Positions 38,112 through 46,717 of a stretch of 64,000 nucleotides of DNA are shown in pieces; the stretch's first letter is position 1; each line of letters begins with the position of its first letter. The stretch covers positions 558,001 through 622,000 of the forward strand of contig JAPZUC010000002.1 in NCBI GenBank assembly GCA_027533455.1, written 5' to 3'. A program made the position numbers and the translations under genes. Under the pieces are notes generated by a model. The model had not been told where the DNA came from and made no database searches. It worked only from the letters and a program-made list of their open reading frames with translations. Origin of the DNA: Porphyrobacter sp. (GTDB lineage Bacteria > Pseudomonadota > Alphaproteobacteria > Sphingomonadales > Sphingomonadaceae).

Positions 38112-38882
38112 TTATTCGCCGGTTTTGACGCGCTGCCAAAGCTCTTCCTGCTGTTCGAGCGAGAGCTTCGCAAAGGCCTCCGTTCCGGCAAGCGCCTCCA
38201 TTGCACGAAAACGCTTCTCGAACTTGGCGTTGGCTGATCGCAGCGCTTCTTCGGCGCTTATTTTGTAGGCGCGGACATAGTTTACGGCGGCAAACAGCAG
38301 ATCGCCGGCTTCCTCGATCCGTGTTTGCTCGGTGGTTGCGGTCTTGAGTTCTTCGACTTCCTCGAAAATCTTGGCTTCAGAGCCTGACGGATCGGGCCAA
38401 TCGAACCCGGTGCGGGCAGCGCGCTTCTGGAGCTTTTCGGCGCGCATCAGCGCCGGAAGCGCGAGTGCCACGCCATCAAGTGCCGAAGCGATGCCCTTGG
38501 CGCTGCGCTCTTCGGCCTTGAGATCCTCCCACCGGGTCTCGTCCATGGACCCGCCAGCGTCTGTAAAAATGTGCGGGTGTCGCGCTTCCATCTTCGAGAT
38601 GATCGAGGCTGCCACGTCGTCGAAGGCGAAATGTCCCGCTTCCTCGGCCATGCGGGCGTGGAAGACGACCTGGAAGAGCAGGTCGCCGAGTTCCTCGCGC
38701 AGTTCCGCAACATCTCCGCGCGTAATCGCGTCTGCAACTTCGTATGCTTCTTCGATTGTGTATGGCGCGATGGTCGCGAAAGTTTGGGCGAGGTCCCATT
38801 CACAGCCGCGCTCCGGATCGCGCAGCCGCGCCATGATCGAGATGATGCGGTCAATGGGGTACAGTGGCGGGGGGCTGTTCAT
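38112..38882 (-). CDS. mazG: Nucleoside triphosphate pyrophosphohydrolase MazG
   Basis: MazG hydrolyses (d)NTPs to monophosphates, clearing aberrant nucleotides. The 256-residue protein has two all-alpha MazG domains, each with EExxE-type metal motifs: YTIEEAYEVADAI with ELREELGDLLFQV in the first, and IFEEVEELK with RIEEAGDLLFAAVN in the second. ATG 38882 is preferred because TTGAGGAACGGG lies just upstream; a TTG at 38894 is in frame. It is convergent with hflX, with 3 bp between the stops, and lies 8 bp after the small membrane gene. Confidence 0.96.
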   Translation of the reverse strand: MNSPPPLYPIDRIISIMARLRDPERGCEWDLAQTFATIAPYTIEEAYEVADAITRGDVAELREELGDLLFQVVFHARMAEEAGHFAFDDVAASIISKMEARHPHIFTDAGGSMDETRWEDLKAEERSAKGIASALDGVALALPALMRAEKLQKRAARTGFDWPDPSGSEAKIFEEVEELKTATTEQTRIEEAGDLLFAAVNYVRAYKISAEEALRSANAKFEKRFRAMEALAGTEAFAKLSLEQQEELWQRVKTGE

Positions 38883-38890
38883 CCCGTTCC

Positions 38891-39118
38891 TCAAGATGGA
38901 TAATATATATTATGTAAAATCCACATCAACGATGATGCCGTGCCCTGCGCATAGAGGAACCATTCGACGATCACGAATATGCCTGCAAAGATCGTCACCC
39001 ATGCCAGTGCCATCTTGATCATCTGCCCCCAACCGAGGCGGTGCGACGCAAGCGCGCTCATCGCCAGAACGAGCCATCCGATGCTTGTGACCAACGGAAG
39101 AACCAGCTCGGGGTTCAT
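38891..39118 (-). CDS. Small two-helix membrane protein
   Basis: A 75-residue hydrophobic protein with two predicted transmembrane helices (about residues 6-25 and 35-57, ALAWVTIFAGIFVIVEWFLY). I know no function. Its start overlaps the stop of the MBL hydrolase gene as ATGA, which supports translation. It lies in the minus-strand run from mltB-like to mazG. Confidence 0.7.
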   Translation of the reverse strand: MNPELVLPLVTSIGWLVLAMSALASHRLGWGQMIKMALAWVTIFAGIFVIVEWFLYAQGTASSLMWILHNIYYPS

Positions 39119-39897
39119 GCGATCATCTCCAGCCCGTCATATCCGACGGTCACGAAGTCCGGCACCTCTTCGCACAAGGCGCGATAATCCATGCTTTTGT
39201 CGAGATGGCTGAGCACTACGCGTCCTGCGCGGGTACGCTCGCCAAATTCAATCGCCATACCGAGATGTGCATGAGTCGGATGTGGATCACGGCGTAGACA
39301 ATCGCTCACGAGAATATCGACCTTGAAGAAAAGGTCGATCATCTCGTCAGATAGCTCACTGAAATCGGTGGCATAGCCGATGCTCTTGCCATCAGCTTCG
39401 AAGCGAAAGGCAGTTGTCTCGCCAGGCCCGTGTGCCATCTGGCACCAATCCACGCCGAAGCCCGCGATCATTCTCAGTCGGTCGAGCGTGTCGATCGTGC
39501 AGATAGTCGGATAACCTTCCTGACCGGCGAAGACATAACCGAAGCGCTGGCGCAGGCGCCGTACGGTTTCGGTCGACGCGAAGCCGGGGATTGGTCCACC
39601 GCGCCCGTAGCGCAGAACGCGCAGGTCATCGATGCCGTGGCAATGATCGGCATGATCGTGGGTCCAGAACACCGCGTCGATATGCCCGACCCGGTTAGCT
39701 AGGAGCTGTGCACGGCAATCGGACGAGGTGTCGACGAGAAGGCGCTTGCCGTCATCGCTCTCCACCATAATCGAAACTCTGCTGCGGCGGTTCCGCGGTT
39801 CCTCCGGATCGCAGTCGCCCCAGTCGCCCGTCCCATCCGGACCTCCCAACCGCGGCACCCCGGTGGAGGTGCCAGAGCCGAGCATCACCAGTTTCAC
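39115..39897 (-). CDS. MBL-fold metal hydrolase (PhnP-like)
   Basis: A 260-residue metallo-beta-lactamase fold enzyme. The N-terminus MKLVMLGSGTSTGVPRLG is typical of the PhnP/RNase Z-like branch. The dinuclear metal motif is THDHADH (about residues 79-85), and further ligands sit in TDFSE, SDCLRRDPHPTHAHLG and LSHLDKSM. PhnP relatives are cyclic phosphodiesterases; the substrate here is unknown, as no phn genes are nearby. It overlaps tatD upstream and the small membrane gene downstream by 4 bp each. Confidence 0.92.
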   Translation of the reverse strand: MKLVMLGSGTSTGVPRLGGPDGTGDWGDCDPEEPRNRRSRVSIMVESDDGKRLLVDTSSDCRAQLLANRVGHIDAVFWTHDHADHCHGIDDLRVLRYGRGGPIPGFASTETVRRLRQRFGYVFAGQEGYPTICTIDTLDRLRMIAGFGVDWCQMAHGPGETTAFRFEADGKSIGYATDFSELSDEMIDLFFKVDILVSDCLRRDPHPTHAHLGMAIEFGERTRAGRVVLSHLDKSMDYRALCEEVPDFVTVGYDGLEMIA

Positions 39898-40673
39898 TGC
39901 GTCGCCTTACTGAAAAGATTGAAGAAGTTCGCCGTCGTGACCTGCTTGAGGTGTTCCGCGTCCGTTCCTCTGAGCTCTGCCACGAAAGCTGCCGTGTCTG
40001 AGACATAGGCCGGTTCGCATACCCTTCCCCGATGCGGCACCGGGGCAAGGAAGGGGCTGTCGGTTTCGACCAGCAGCTTATCTTCAGGTATGACCTTCGC
40101 TACCTCTTGTAACTCCTTGGCGTTCTTGAAGGTTACGATTCCGGAAAGCGAAATCGTGAGCCCCAGCGCCAAGACCTTGTCGCCAAAATCGGCCGAAGCG
40201 GTGAAGCAGTGGATGAGGGCCGGAAATGCCCCCTTCCCCATCTCATCGGCGAGAATGGCGTGCGTGTCCTCCTCAGCGTCGCGGGTATGGATAATGATCG
40301 GCAGCTGCGTTTCGCGAGCGACGTCGATATGCATACGGAACAAGCGCTTCTGCGCCTCTCTGTCCGACTTGTCGTAGTAGTAGTCCAGCCCGGTTTCGCC
40401 GATTGCGATCACCTTCGGGTGCCGGGTAGCCTCGAGCAACGCCGCGCGGCCTAGATCCTGGTGGGCATCAGCCTCGTGCGGATGGATGCCGACGCTGGCG
40501 AACACGTCAGGTTCGCGCGCGGCGGTTTCGACGACCTGATCCCACTCGCTCTGACGGGTCGAGATGTTGAGGAAGGCCCCCACCCCCGCTGCTCGCGCAC
40601 GCGCGAGCACACCCTCGCGGTCTTCGACGAGACCTTTGTATTCGAGGTGGCAGTGGCTATCGACCAGCATCAT
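39894..40673 (-). CDS. tatD: TatD-family metal-dependent deoxyribonuclease
   Basis: A 259-residue TIM-barrel hydrolase with DNA exonuclease activity in characterised relatives. The family signatures are the N-terminal VDSHCHL, GIHPHEAD, IGETGLDYYYD, IIHTRDAEEDT, LIHCFTAS and LLVETDSPFLAP. It starts ATGATG at 40673 or 40670, overlapping the metG stop, and ends over the start of the MBL gene. metG-tatD-MBL is a widely conserved order. Confidence 0.96.
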   Translation of the reverse strand: MMLVDSHCHLEYKGLVEDREGVLARARAAGVGAFLNISTRQSEWDQVVETAAREPDVFASVGIHPHEADAHQDLGRAALLEATRHPKVIAIGETGLDYYYDKSDREAQKRLFRMHIDVARETQLPIIIHTRDAEEDTHAILADEMGKGAFPALIHCFTASADFGDKVLALGLTISLSGIVTFKNAKELQEVAKVIPEDKLLVETDSPFLAPVPHRGRVCEPAYVSDTAAFVAELRGTDAEHLKQVTTANFFNLFSKATQ

Positions 40674-42223
40674 TCGGCCTCAGCAGGCAGTTCGAGCCGG
40701 GGGAACAGCGGGGTCGGCGGCGCGACGTTGAAGCCGCTGGCGACGAGGCGGTTGAACCAATCCCGATCATGCAATGCGGCGTAGTTGCGCTCGCTATCTG
40801 GGATGCCGAGTTGGTCGAGCAGCGCACCTGCTTTGGTGGGAACGACGGGCTGGATCGCAATGGTGAGGTCGCGCAGCGCCATGTAAAGCGTCTGAAGCAC
40901 GGCTTTCATCCGCTCGGGATCGGTCTTCTTCAGACCCCAAGGTGCCTGCTCGTCGACATATTGGTTGCAGGCATAAGCCGCCCTCATCCACGCTTCGATC
41001 CCGGTGGAAAAAGATAGCTCCTCGAACTCACGCGGGAGTTCCGCTGCGCACGCGTTCTTCACCGTCGACAGAAGATCTGCGTCCGCATCCGCCTGTGTGA
41101 ATTCTTCAAGCGCCCCGTCCATATTCTTCGCGATCATCGAAAGGGTGCGCTGCGCCAGATTGCCGAAGCTGTTCGCCAGTTCGGCATTGGCCCGCAAAAC
41201 AATGGCTTCAGGAGAATAGCTACCGTCTTGTCCGAAGGCGACTTCGCGCATGAGGAAATAACGCAGGGCGTCGACCCCGAAAGTTTCGGCCAATGCCAGA
41301 GGATTAGTGACATTGCCGAGCGACTTCGATTCCTTCTGGCCACGGTTCAAAAGGAAGCCGTGCCCGAAAACCTTCTGCGGAACCGGAAGATTGGCGCTCA
41401 TCAGGAAGGCCGGCCAGTAAATCGTATGGAAGCGCACGATGTCCTTGCCGATAAGGTGCAGGCTGGCGGGCCAGAAATCACCCATGTCATCGGGATAGCC
41501 GAGCCCTGTCAGGTAGTTCGTGAGCGCATCGACCCACACGTACATGACGTGGCTATCGGAACCGGGAACCTTGACCCCCCAGTCGAACGACGTGCGGCTG
41601 ACCGACAGGTCGCGCAGCCCCTGCTCGACAAAGGCGATCATCTCGTTGCGGCGGCTTGCCGGTTCAAGGAAGCCGGGCGTCTTCAGCAGTCCGAGCAGAT
41701 AGTCCTGATACTTCGAAAGGCGGAAGAACCAGCTTTCTTCCACGGTCCATTCGACCGGGGTGCCTTGAGGGGAAAGCTTTGCGCCACCCTCCCCTTCGAC
41801 CAGCTCACTCTCGTCGTAATAGGCCTCGTCGCGGACCGAGTACCAGCCTTCATAGCGATCGAGATAGAGGTCTCCGGCGGCCTCCATCGCCTGCCAGATC
41901 GCCTGGCTGGCGCGGTGGTGGTCAGCATCCGAAGTGCGGATGAAGCGGTCGTACGACACGTTCAGAGCATCGCACATATCACGGAAATACCCGGACATTT
42001 CGTCCGCGAGGTCCTTGGGCGTGCGCCCCTGTTCCTCGGCCTTGCGGGCCATCTTGAGACCGTGCTCGTCAGTGCCGGTCTGGAAGCGCACACGGCGGCC
42101 CTGAAGCCGCTGGAACCGCGCGATCACATCAGCCGCGATCGCCTCGTAGGCATGGCCGATATGCGGGCGGCCATTGGGGTAGCTGATTGCGGTGGTTATG
42201 TAGAAGGGGGTGGTGTCAGCCAT
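40670..42223 (-). CDS. metG: Methionyl-tRNA synthetase
   Basis: Charges tRNA-Met. The 517-residue class I synthetase has the HIGH motif (GRPHIGHAYEA), the connective-peptide domain, VWVDALTNYLTGLGYP, HLIGKDIVRFH and the anticodon-binding helical domain (LLSTVKNACA...). There is no C-terminal tRNA-binding EMAP domain. The ATP-site signature normally written KMSKS reads KESKS (GQKESKSLGNV). The ATG at 42223 gives the usual N-terminus and overlaps the holB stop by 8 bp. Confidence 0.96.
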   Translation of the reverse strand: MADTTPFYITTAISYPNGRPHIGHAYEAIAADVIARFQRLQGRRVRFQTGTDEHGLKMARKAEEQGRTPKDLADEMSGYFRDMCDALNVSYDRFIRTSDADHHRASQAIWQAMEAAGDLYLDRYEGWYSVRDEAYYDESELVEGEGGAKLSPQGTPVEWTVEESWFFRLSKYQDYLLGLLKTPGFLEPASRRNEMIAFVEQGLRDLSVSRTSFDWGVKVPGSDSHVMYVWVDALTNYLTGLGYPDDMGDFWPASLHLIGKDIVRFHTIYWPAFLMSANLPVPQKVFGHGFLLNRGQKESKSLGNVTNPLALAETFGVDALRYFLMREVAFGQDGSYSPEAIVLRANAELANSFGNLAQRTLSMIAKNMDGALEEFTQADADADLLSTVKNACAAELPREFEELSFSTGIEAWMRAAYACNQYVDEQAPWGLKKTDPERMKAVLQTLYMALRDLTIAIQPVVPTKAGALLDQLGIPDSERNYAALHDRDWFNRLVASGFNVAPPTPLFPRLELPAEAE

Positions 42224-43172
42224 GGGCCGGTTCGCTAGCGGGGGCGGCCGCGACAAGCAAGCTACCGATCTCGAAGGGGAGCATGGCTGGATCGAAATTG
42301 GCCGTGGGTGCCTCTCCGGCAAGGCTCACCAGCGCGGTGTGAGCGTCGATCAGGCGTGCGCGGCGGATAGGGTCCTCGGCATTGCGCGCGGCGCGGGCGG
42401 CGAGCGATTGAGCGAGGTCGAGCACCGCTTGAACGCGTTCGCGATCGGTTCGCGGACCGATTAGCCTGGCGAGTTCCCCGCGTCCGGTGATGCCGTTGTC
42501 GCCTTCTGCCAGAAGTCCCGATATGACCCTTGCGATGGGGGCAAGGTCCTGCTCGGCGAAGCGCACCGCGGCCCCAAACGAGCCTTCAGCAGCGGCAATC
42601 GCTTGATGGTCTGACGGCAGCCCCGCTTCATGCAACATAGTGCCAAGCTGGCTGTCGGAGAGCATCGGAAAGCGCAGCGTGCGACAACGTGAGCGGATCG
42701 TCGGCAGTAGCCGCGCCGGACGGTGGGTGACGAGCAGAAAGAACGTACCTGCAGGCGGTTCTTCCAGGCTTTTCAGAAGTGCGTTGGCGGCGGCTTTTTC
42801 CATGTCATCGGCCGGATCGATGATAATGGCGCGGCGGCTCCCAAGCGTCGGGCGGGTGATGAGGCGCTTCTGCATTGCGCGGATCTGCTTGATGCGGATC
42901 GAGCGAGCGAGTTCGAAGGGCTTGCCATCGGCAGCGGCGCGCTCTGCCTTGTCGTCCTTGGGACCATAGGTGAGCGTTATGATGTCGGGGTGCTCGCCCG
43001 ACGGTTGCGGCACGCCTTCCTCGGCGACCAGCGCGCGGGCGGCGGCCATTGCGAAGTCGCGCTTGCCGAGGCCAGCCTTGCCTGCCAGCAGCCAGCCATG
43101 ATGCATCCGCTCGCCACCCAGCGCATCTCGCCACTGGCGCCACGCTTCAGCGTGATTGGGCCAATCGGTCAC
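42216..43172 (-). CDS. holB: DNA polymerase III subunit delta'
   Basis: A 318-residue clamp-loader subunit. It has the N-terminal AAA+ fold with a P-loop-like GKAGLGKRDFAM, the sensor/linker segment IIIDPADDMEKAAANALLKSLEEPPAGTFFLLVTH and SRCRTLRF, all standard for delta'. The C-terminal collar domain is less conserved. It overlaps tmk upstream (4 bp) and metG downstream; tmk-holB-metG-tatD is a common conserved cluster. Confidence 0.94.
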   Translation of the reverse strand: MTDWPNHAEAWRQWRDALGGERMHHGWLLAGKAGLGKRDFAMAAARALVAEEGVPQPSGEHPDIITLTYGPKDDKAERAAADGKPFELARSIRIKQIRAMQKRLITRPTLGSRRAIIIDPADDMEKAAANALLKSLEEPPAGTFFLLVTHRPARLLPTIRSRCRTLRFPMLSDSQLGTMLHEAGLPSDHQAIAAAEGSFGAAVRFAEQDLAPIARVISGLLAEGDNGITGRGELARLIGPRTDRERVQAVLDLAQSLAARAARNAEDPIRRARLIDAHTALVSLAGEAPTANFDPAMLPFEIGSLLVAAAPASEPAHG

Positions 43173-43798
43173 GGCAGCAGGTCCACTATGGCCGCAAGGA
43201 TGCGGGCATGGACATCGGCCTGCGTGCCGATGGCGTCGATCCGGGCGAACCCTTCGGGGTCCGCTTCGGCAAACGCGCGGAAGGCGGCGGCGACAGCGCG
43301 ATGGTACTCCGCCGGGCGGCCCTCGATTGCGTCTGCAGCTCCCCCGCGTGCCTCAAGACGGGCCGAGAGCGCGATTTCATCGCCTTCGAGGAGAATGACC
43401 CGGTCAGGGCGCAACCCGTCACTGCCAAAGGCGTGGAGCGCAGTGATAGCAGGATCGCCGAGGCCTCCTGCCCCGCCCTGATAAGCGCGACTCGAATCAA
43501 CGAACCGGTCGCAGATCACCCAGTCACCCCGCGCCAGCGCCGGGCGGATCAGGTGCGCGACATGATCGGCGCGGGCCGCTGCAAACAGCAACGCCTCCGC
43601 TTGCGAGGGCCAGGCTTCACCGGGAGGATCAAGAAGCAAGGCTCGGATTGCCTCCGCGCCGGGGGTCCCTCCCGGTTCGCGGGTGACCACCACCGACAAC
43701 CCTCGCGCTCGCAGCGCTTCTGCCAGCAGGCGGCCTTGGGTCGACTTGCCTGCCCCCTCCCCGCCCTCGAATGCGATAAAGCGCCCCGGCGTGCTCAC
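43169..43798 (-). CDS. tmk: Thymidylate kinase
   Basis: Phosphorylates dTMP to dTDP. The 209-residue protein has the P-loop FEGGEGAGKSTQ, the DRF motif in VICDRFVDSSRAYQG, the dTMP-binding Arg in VVVTREPGGTPGAE, and the LID-like segment near residue 150. It overlaps the dacC-like gene upstream and holB downstream by 4 bp each. Confidence 0.97.
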   Translation of the reverse strand: MSTPGRFIAFEGGEGAGKSTQGRLLAEALRARGLSVVVTREPGGTPGAEAIRALLLDPPGEAWPSQAEALLFAAARADHVAHLIRPALARGDWVICDRFVDSSRAYQGGAGGLGDPAITALHAFGSDGLRPDRVILLEGDEIALSARLEARGGAADAIEGRPAEYHRAVAAAFRAFAEADPEGFARIDAIGTQADVHARILAAIVDLLP

Positions 43799-44976
43799 AG
43801 AAACACGCCTGCGATGGCGTTTACAATCCGGTCGATCGGTCCTGCCGTGCGCACCGCTTCGGCGGCGTAAAGCGGTATCCGGGCTGGTGCGACCCCTTCT
43901 GCGGTTACTTCCATTACGGCCACCTCTTGCCCGGCCATGATCGGCGCACGCAGAGGACCATCATAGCGGATCGTTGCGGTGAGCTTGCTGTTGCTTCCGC
44001 GCGGCAGGTTGATGGCGACCGGACCTGCAGCCTTGAGAGCAACACGGCCCGCATCGCCATCCTGCACCCGGGCCTCGCCGATGGCTACACCGTTGGCGAA
44101 CAGCATTTTGCGATCAAACGCGGAAAAGCCCCATTCGACATAGGCCTTCGCCAGCTTCGCACGCAGCCGCCCGTTCTCGACACCGGCGAGCACCATCACT
44201 AGCCGCTGCCCGTCTCGCCGCGCGGTGCCGAGATAGGAAAATCCTGCTTCGTTGGTGAATCCGGTCTTGATCCCGTCTGCCCCGGGCACTCTCCCGATCA
44301 TCGGATCGTGATTGACCTGTGCGATGCCTTTGTAAGCGAGGCCCGCGCGGCCGACATAATAGCCGAACTTGTCGGGATGGCGTGTGATCATGGCCCGCGC
44401 CAGAGCAACGAGATCGTTTGCAGTAGTAAAGGTGCGGCCTTCATCGGGCCAGCCATTGGGGCTTTCGAAATGGCTCCCCGTCATGCCCAGAGCGAGCGCG
44501 GCGGCGTTCATCTGCGCGGTCCACGCGGCGAGCGATCCGGCCTGCCCTTCGGCCAGAACCGCCGCGCCATCATTGGCCGAGACATTGGCGATGCCGAGCA
44601 GAAGGTCATCAACCCGCACCTGCTCGCCGGTGTCGAGGAACATGGTTGACCCCTTGCGCCGCCATTCACGCGCTACGGCGGGGCTCATCACGAAGATTTG
44701 CGCGGGATCGAGCCGGCGCTGCTCGATCAGTTCGAAGGCGAGGTAGAGCGTCATCACTTTGGTGACCGAAGCAGGCATAAAGCGCGCGTCGGGATGGCGG
44801 GCGTGGAGCACCTGATTGCTGCCAACATCGACAAGGAGCGCGACCGGTGCCTCAATGGCGGTCGGTACGGCAGGCGGCACGGGACCCGGATCGGGCACCG
44901 CGTCCGCAGGGCGGGCGATCACAAAGGAGAACAGTATAAGCAGGTGCGCGGCAAGGCGCGAATATCGGACGAGCAT
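43795..44976 (-). CDS. dacC: D-alanyl-D-alanine carboxypeptidase (PBP5/6 type)
   Basis: A 393-residue periplasmic penicillin-binding protein that trims pentapeptide side chains of peptidoglycan. It has a signal peptide (about residues 1-28), then the serine peptidase S11 motifs SxxK (PASVTKVM), SxN (NVSANDGA) and KTG (GIKTGFTNEAG). A C-terminal beta domain ends in an amphipathic tail (RTAGPIDRIVNAIAGVFL) that would hold it on the membrane. The ATG at 44976 precedes a proper signal peptide; a 51-residue extension is rejected. The dac symbol is by family. It follows the lytic transglycosylase gene. Confidence 0.93.
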   Translation of the reverse strand: MLVRYSRLAAHLLILFSFVIARPADAVPDPGPVPPAVPTAIEAPVALLVDVGSNQVLHARHPDARFMPASVTKVMTLYLAFELIEQRRLDPAQIFVMSPAVAREWRRKGSTMFLDTGEQVRVDDLLLGIANVSANDGAAVLAEGQAGSLAAWTAQMNAAALALGMTGSHFESPNGWPDEGRTFTTANDLVALARAMITRHPDKFGYYVGRAGLAYKGIAQVNHDPMIGRVPGADGIKTGFTNEAGFSYLGTARRDGQRLVMVLAGVENGRLRAKLAKAYVEWGFSAFDRKMLFANGVAIGEARVQDGDAGRVALKAAGPVAINLPRGSNSKLTATIRYDGPLRAPIMAGQEVAVMEVTAEGVAPARIPLYAAEAVRTAGPIDRIVNAIAGVFL

Positions 44977-45029
44977 CACGTCGGCGGCTATACCCGCACC
45001 CCATGCGCTTGGCGAGGCGGCGCGGCCTC

Positions 45030-46079
45030 TCAGTTCACGATTTCGTCGGCGAGTAGCCCTACGCTCAAGGCGTAATAGCTTGAGCAATTGTACTCGAGGA
45101 TCGCGCGGTAATTCCCGGTGAGAAGCCATGCCGGCGTCCCAGGGCCATCGGGTTGGAAGAATGCCGCCATCACGTCATCGGCGAGCGGGCGCTGCAGCAC
45201 GACGCCCGCAGCCCGCCACTCCGCCACGGTCATCCACCGGCTGAGGCGTTCGTGCACCCGCGGACACACCGGCGAGACGAGCCGCGTGCGGTAGGATGCA
45301 ACATCAAAGCTAGGGTCAACCGAGGCCCGAACGCCCCAAGGCTGGCCGGCGCGCCATCCGGCGTCGCGGAAGTAATTGGCGATCGAAGCGAATGTGTCCG
45401 CCCGGTTCGACATGATATCCGCGCGCCCATCGCCATCGCCGTCCGTTGCGATGCGCAGGTACACACTGGGGAGGAACTGGGGGTTGCCGAAAGCCCCGGC
45501 ATAGCTCCCCACCAACTGCGATCGATCATAGCCCTTCTCGGCGATCTTCATCAATGCGACGAACTCGCCCGCGAACAGCTCCCGGCGGCGTCCTTCCCAT
45601 GCCAGTGTCGCAAGGCTGCGTGCCAGGTCGAAGTCGCCCTTTACTCGACCATAGCTGGTCTCATGGCCGAAGATCGCCACGATGATCGAAGCGGGCACGC
45701 CATACTGCGCTTCGATCCGTGCCAGTTGATCGCGGTGCTGGGCATAGACCGCGCGCCCGCCGCCGATCCGTGCGGCATCGACATGCGTAGCGATATAGGA
45801 TGACATCGGCGGGAAACCGCGAGAAGTGGCGCTGCCGGGTTGGTTGTTGTCCAGCGCGATCACGCGGGAATTCGGGGTCAGCCCTGCCGTCATCCGGTCC
45901 AGGGTTTCCTCGCGCACGCCCGCAGCTCTGGCGCGGGCCTTCAGCAATTCAAGATAGGCGTCGAAGGGGATCCCGTCGGCACTCACCTGTGCGGTCGCCG
46001 GCACAGACGCAGGCGGCGAACCCAGAGTCGCCAAGGCCGCGATGGCAAGCGCGGCGGCAGGAAGCAGACGGGGAATCAT
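45030..46079 (-). CDS. Lytic murein transglycosylase, MltB/Slt35 family
   Basis: A 349-residue periplasmic enzyme that cleaves peptidoglycan glycan strands to 1,6-anhydro products. A signal peptide (about residues 1-32) precedes the SLT_2 domain. The catalytic Glu lies in IVAIFGHETSYG, with the family blocks SYAGAFGNPQFLPS, DGDGRADIM and YFRDAGW. The C-terminal YNCSSYYALSVGLLADEI is typical of the family's end. No lipobox is clear. It is paired with the carboxypeptidase gene 53 bp downstream, both cell-wall remodelling. Confidence 0.93.
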   Translation of the reverse strand: MIPRLLPAAALAIAALATLGSPPASVPATAQVSADGIPFDAYLELLKARARAAGVREETLDRMTAGLTPNSRVIALDNNQPGSATSRGFPPMSSYIATHVDAARIGGGRAVYAQHRDQLARIEAQYGVPASIIVAIFGHETSYGRVKGDFDLARSLATLAWEGRRRELFAGEFVALMKIAEKGYDRSQLVGSYAGAFGNPQFLPSVYLRIATDGDGDGRADIMSNRADTFASIANYFRDAGWRAGQPWGVRASVDPSFDVASYRTRLVSPVCPRVHERLSRWMTVAEWRAAGVVLQRPLADDVMAAFFQPDGPGTPAWLLTGNYRAILEYNCSSYYALSVGLLADEIVN

Positions 46080-46204
46080 GCGGATAGGGATGTCACACCT
46101 TGTCTGAATCCCCAACAACGGGAACGATGTTCTCCCCTTTAGCAGCGCTTAAGCCACAAGGCAGGTGACAAGTGCGCCCATCAACGCTAGCCGGTGGCCG
46201 CATA

Positions 46205-46294
46205 GGACAGGTGGCCGAGTGGTTTAAGGCAGCGGTCTTGAAAACCGCCGTAGGTGCAAGCCTACCGTGGGTTCGAATCCCACCCTGTCCGCCA
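46205..46294 (+). tRNA. tRNA-Ser (anticodon TGA), island attachment gene
   Basis: A 90-nt class II tRNA: acceptor GGACAGG/CCTGTCC, anticodon stem GCGGT/ACCGC with loop CTTGAAA (TGA), a long variable arm (GTAGGTGCAAGCCTAC), T-arm GGGTTCGAATCCC and encoded CCA. Its last 14 bases (46281-46294) are repeated at 60120-60133, so it is the integration target of the adjacent island and remains intact after insertion. Confidence 0.97.
46281..46294 (+). repeat. attL: 14-bp direct repeat within tRNA-Ser
   Basis: CACCCTGTCCGCCA forms the 3' end of tRNA-Ser including CCA and is identical to 60120-60133. Confidence 0.85.
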
Positions 46295-46717
46295 TGAGTA
46301 TCTGTAAAAATTATACTTTCTCTCTCAATGGCCGTACGTTACCATAATAGCTCCCCGATGGACAGCCGACTTGAATGGGTCGCCGCCTTCGCGGTTCCAT
46401 GGCTACGATATAGCTCAGAACCAGAGGCCAGACTTCGGCGGGGTCAATCACAGGTGGGCGGCCTACGCTGCGCTTGGCGATGGCTGTATTGAGGGAGGTT
46501 GGGCCGATTCCTGACCATTGGATATTCGGCGATCCAGTCGCGATAGCCGCTGTTGGGCAGACGACCTTGATTGCGGCCATTCGCAAATGAGCAAACATTA
46601 TGAATGGCTTTGACCAGCTTGCTTCTTTCTCCGCATGCAACGACGCGCAGTCTCGCATTCACCGATCAAAACTTAAGTTTCGTCCATGCGGGTCAGGCAT
46701 TGGGTCATTGACAACAA
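46295..46717. other. Gene-poor left end of the island
   Basis: This stretch of about 420 bp between tRNA-Ser and the HupE-like gene holds no gene I can support. A minus-strand frame of 115 codons (46311-46658) is open but has no recognisable motif, no signal and no coding-like pattern. It may be a decayed gene or the attachment-arm region of the element. Confidence 0.5.

Noticed and set aside
46311-46658. 115-codon minus frame as a transposase remnant
   Set aside because: I tried all frames and found no DDE, HTH or other transposase motif, so no identity is claimed.
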